8,022 nucleotides of DNA, taken from NCBI GenBank assembly GCA_945873675.1, contig CAMCEP010000118.1:1-8022 (forward strand). Reading direction: 5' to 3'. The DNA is from Asaia bogorensis. Its GTDB lineage: Bacteria > Pseudomonadota > Alphaproteobacteria > Acetobacterales > Acetobacteraceae. Positions 6,097 to 8,022 of the stretch are shown piece after piece (positions within the stretch are counted from its first letter, which is position 1; every line of letters starts with the position of its first letter). The position numbers were made by a program, and so were the translations under genes. Under the pieces are notes generated by a model that was not told where the DNA came from, did no database searches, and was given only the letters and a program-made list of their open reading frames with translations.

Positions 6097-7086
6097 ATGA
6101 TCCGCAGAAGAAGCCTTATGGCCGCGCCCTTTGCGCTTGCCGCCGTATCACAACCAGCCGCCGCGCAATCCGGCGCTGCCTGGCCGGCGGGGCGACCCAT
6201 TCGGCTTGTGGTTGGCTTCCCGCCCGGCGGGTCTGGCGATTTTCTGGCGCGTACCCTCAGCGAACCCCTCGCCCGCGAATTGGGCGGCGTGACCATTCTT
6301 GTGGATAACCGCCCCGGCGCTGGTTCCAATATCGCCGCCGAACATGTCGCGCGGAGCGAACCCGATGGCTACACCATTCTGCTTGGTGGCAATTTCACCC
6401 ATTCGGTGAACCCAGCCCTTTATCGCCGCCTGCCCTTTGATCCCATCAATGATTTCACGCCCATCACGCGGATCAGCGATTTGCCGCTGATCATTGCCGT
6501 GCGCGCCGATGCCGGGATCAATAACCTGGCGGAGCTTGCCGCGCGGATGCGCGCCCAACCGGGGCGCTGGAATTACGCCACGCCAGGCATTGGCACGCCA
6601 AGCCATTTGGTCGGCGCCAAGCTTGCTAAAGTAACGGGTGAAGATATCACCCATGTGCCCTTCCGCGGTGGCGCGCCTTCCCTGCAAGCCGTGCTGGCGG
6701 GCGATGTGCAAATCCTGGTCGGCACGCCGCCCGTGGCCCTGCCGCAAATCCGCGCCGGGACACTGAAAGCGCTGTCGCTCAGCACGCGCTTACCCTCACC
6801 CGCTATTCCTGATGTGCTGGGCAGTGAGGCAGCCGGGCTGCCCGCTTTGGATATTACGGGCTGGTGGGGCGCATGGACCGCAGCGCGCTTGCCCACACCC
6901 ATTAGGGATCGGCTTTTCACTGCCTTTCGTGCTGTACTTGCACAGCAATCTGTGCAGGCGCGCCTGGCACAGGAAGGGCTGCAAGCCCTGACGAGTGAAA
7001 GCCCAGAAGCCTTTGGCCGTTTCGTGCAGGCTGAATTGCCGATCTGGGCAGAGATTGTGAAAGACGCCGGCGCGACCGCGGATTAG
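6097..7086 (+). CDS. Bug/TctC-family tripartite tricarboxylate transporter substrate-binding protein
   Basis: Periplasmic binding protein of 329 residues, normal for the Bug family, which captures carboxylates or other small organic solutes for TctAB-type secondary transporters. The export signal is MIRRRSLMAAPFALAAV with an Ala-Ala-Ala motif before Gln24 as the probable cleavage site; the RRRSLM start resembles a twin-arginine signal, though Sec export is not excluded. The mature part shows RPIRLVVGFPPGGSGD (33-48), the ligand-loop DNRPGAGSNIAAEHVA (70-85), PDGYTILLG (89-97), ATPGIGTPSHL (161-171) and HVPFRGGAPSLQAVLAGDVQ (186-205). The ATG at 6097 is fixed by GGGAG six bases upstream and by the signal peptide; the frame is open further upstream to 5965 but that part overlaps the thioesterase gene. 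No tctA or tctB lies beside it, as is common for this expanded family. A TATAAG at 6051-6056 may be a -10 element, without a good -35. Confidence 0.94.
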   Translation: MIRRRSLMAAPFALAAVSQPAAAQSGAAWPAGRPIRLVVGFPPGGSGDFLARTLSEPLARELGGVTILVDNRPGAGSNIAAEHVARSEPDGYTILLGGNFTHSVNPALYRRLPFDPINDFTPITRISDLPLIIAVRADAGINNLAELAARMRAQPGRWNYATPGIGTPSHLVGAKLAKVTGEDITHVPFRGGAPSLQAVLAGDVQILVGTPPVALPQIRAGTLKALSLSTRLPSPAIPDVLGSEAAGLPALDITGWWGAWTAARLPTPIRDRLFTAFRAVLAQQSVQARLAQEGLQALTSESPEAFGRFVQAELPIWAEIVKDAGATAD

Positions 7087-7095
7087 CTTCCGTTC

Positions 7096-7121
7096 AAGCC
7101 AAGTGGAATCACTTGGCTTTT
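7096..7121 (+). terminator. Intrinsic terminator after the Bug-family gene
   Basis: AAGCCAAGTG (7096-7105) and CACTTGGCTT (7110-7119) form a perfect ten-base stem with a four-base GAAT loop, ending in TTTT (7118-7121). It begins nine bases after the stop codon. An outer CCG/CGG pair (7090-7092, 7122-7124) could extend it. The T run is only on the plus strand, but the hairpin also lies 24 bases past the stop of the convergent dehydrogenase gene and may slow transcription from that side as well. Confidence 0.88.
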
Positions 7122-7144
7122 CGGAAAGGGCGCTCCAACGCCCT

Positions 7145-7936
7145 CTACTGCGTAGCACCCCCCGAAACCCCGGCGGGTGCCGCAGTGCGCCCGCCATCCA
7201 CGGTGTACTCACCGCCCGTCATATTGCTGGACAGATCAGACAGCAGGAATAGCACCAGATTGGCCACTTCCTCCGCCGTACCATAGCGCCTGAGCGGTAT
7301 CCCCGCCGCATAGCGTTCCTCAACGCCCTTGGGATTGTTTGGCGAAACCTGGCGAGAGACTTCCTCGATCATCCGTGTCGCAATCGGGCCGGGGCAGACG
7401 GCATTGACGCGAATGCCATTCGGCCCGACCTCACCCGCCACGCTTTTTGTCAGCCCATTCACCGCATGCTTTGAAGCGGAATAGACCGCCATGCCAGGTG
7501 AACCCACCAGCCCCGCAATCGAGGCTGTATTCACAACTGTACCGCGGCCGGCCGCGATCATCACCGGCAGCACATGGCGCAGGCCCAAAAACACGCCCTT
7601 CACATTCACCGCCATGATCTGGTCGAAGACGGCTTCTTCATATTCCGCAAGGCGCGCGACGCGGCCTTCAATGCCGGCATTATTGTGGAAGCAATCAATC
7701 GCGCCAAAGCGATCCAGCGCTGCCTTCACATAAGCCGCGACATCGGCGGATTTCGTGACATCAGCGGTGCGGAACAGCGCTGATGCACCAAGGGAGGCTG
7801 CCAAAGCCTCTCCAGCCGCGGCGTCGCGATCCACGATCACCACCTTGCCGCCACGCGCGACAAAACCGCGCGCCACTGCCGCGCCAATGCCATTGGCGCC
7901 ACCCGTTACAATGCCGACCTTGCCTGAAAAATCCAT
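7145..7936 (-). CDS. SDR-family NAD(P)-dependent oxidoreductase
   Basis: Classical short-chain dehydrogenase/reductase of 263 residues with a Rossmann fold, cytoplasmic. The cofactor loop is TGGANGIG (11-18); Asp36 at the end of the second strand (VIVDRD) favours NAD over NADP. NNAG is at 85-88, and the catalytic tetrad is complete: Asn111, Ser139, Tyr152 and Lys156 (YSASK). The block CPGPIATRM (181-189) and the final GGEYTVDGG (241-249) are typical. The substrate cannot be predicted; FabG-like 3-oxoacyl, sugar or alcohol dehydrogenases share this form. The ATG at 7936 is chosen because AGGAGG lies eight bases upstream; the frame is open further upstream to the window edge but there is no better start. 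A 14-residue Ala/Gly-rich tail follows the usual C-terminus. The gene converges on the Bug-family gene. Confidence 0.95.
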   Translation of the reverse strand: MDFSGKVGIVTGGANGIGAAVARGFVARGGKVVIVDRDAAAGEALAASLGASALFRTADVTKSADVAAYVKAALDRFGAIDCFHNNAGIEGRVARLAEYEEAVFDQIMAVNVKGVFLGLRHVLPVMIAAGRGTVVNTASIAGLVGSPGMAVYSASKHAVNGLTKSVAGEVGPNGIRVNAVCPGPIATRMIEEVSRQVSPNNPKGVEERYAAGIPLRRYGTAEEVANLVLFLLSDLSSNMTGGEYTVDGGRTAAPAGVSGGATQ

Positions 7937-7987
7937 GATGCGTTCCTCCTGCCCGGGGGTCACCGCCACCCGCTTCGCACCATGCTT

Positions 7988-8017
7988 GCGCCGCTTGCCC
8001 GGAAAGACAAGCGGCGC
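7988..8017. repeat. 10-bp perfect inverted repeat upstream of the dehydrogenase
   Basis: GCGCCGCTTG (7988-7997) and CAAGCGGCGC (8008-8017) are fully complementary with a ten-base loop. No T run follows on either strand, so a terminator is not clear. It lies about 50 bases upstream of the dehydrogenase start and could be in its leader or belong to a gene outside the window. Confidence 0.55.
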
Positions 8018-8022
8018 CCGGA

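Noticed and set aside
7937..7969. GTG start 11 codons upstream for the dehydrogenase
   Set aside because: The added residues precede the normal SDR N-terminus and include the AGGAGG site that serves the ATG at 7936.

Overview
The window looks like ordinary chromosomal DNA from a GC-rich alphaproteobacterium, most likely Rhodospirillales/Acetobacteraceae-like. Three things point that way: a groESL operon behind an alphaproteobacterial-type CIRCE operator (CTGGCACTC-N9-GAGTGCTAA), an Usg-family gene (a small family first seen upstream of Caulobacter trpF), and an orphan Bug/TctC-type periplasmic binding protein of the kind that is highly expanded in Roseomonas-like bacteria. The taxonomic call is an inference from gene content, not from a marker comparison. 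I see no mobile element, CRISPR array, tRNA or rRNA.

Layout. Positions 1-1640 (minus): groES followed by groEL; groEL runs off the left edge after 436 codons. Positions 1641-1922: divergent regulatory region with the groES promoter, a strong CIRCE, a second degenerate CIRCE-like site, and a 14-bp palindrome in the leader of the opposite gene. Positions 1923-3089 (plus): usg and a protein with two PPC/DUF296-like halves, probably co-transcribed. Positions 3086-5427 (minus): an orphan KpsC-type capsule/Kdo glycosyltransferase, a glutathione S-transferase-like protein, and a small conserved protein of unknown function; the last ends in a 4-base convergent overlap with the DUF296 gene. Positions 5580-7121 (plus): a PaaI-type hotdog thioesterase and a Tat- or Sec-exported Bug-family solute-binding protein, closed by a clear intrinsic terminator. 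Positions 7145-7936 (minus): a classical NAD-type short-chain dehydrogenase with a strong Shine-Dalgarno. The right edge holds a 10-bp perfect hairpin of unknown role.

The genes do not form one pathway. GroES and GroEL act together as the chaperonin; the rest are housekeeping or accessory metabolic genes. No wholly new multi-gene system is evident. The most interesting signals are the tandem CIRCE-like arrangement, the 10-bp inverted repeat that brackets the start codon of the KpsC-like gene, that gene's single-module architecture away from any capsule cluster, and the DUF296 protein whose second half seems to be a decayed copy that has lost its metal-type histidines.
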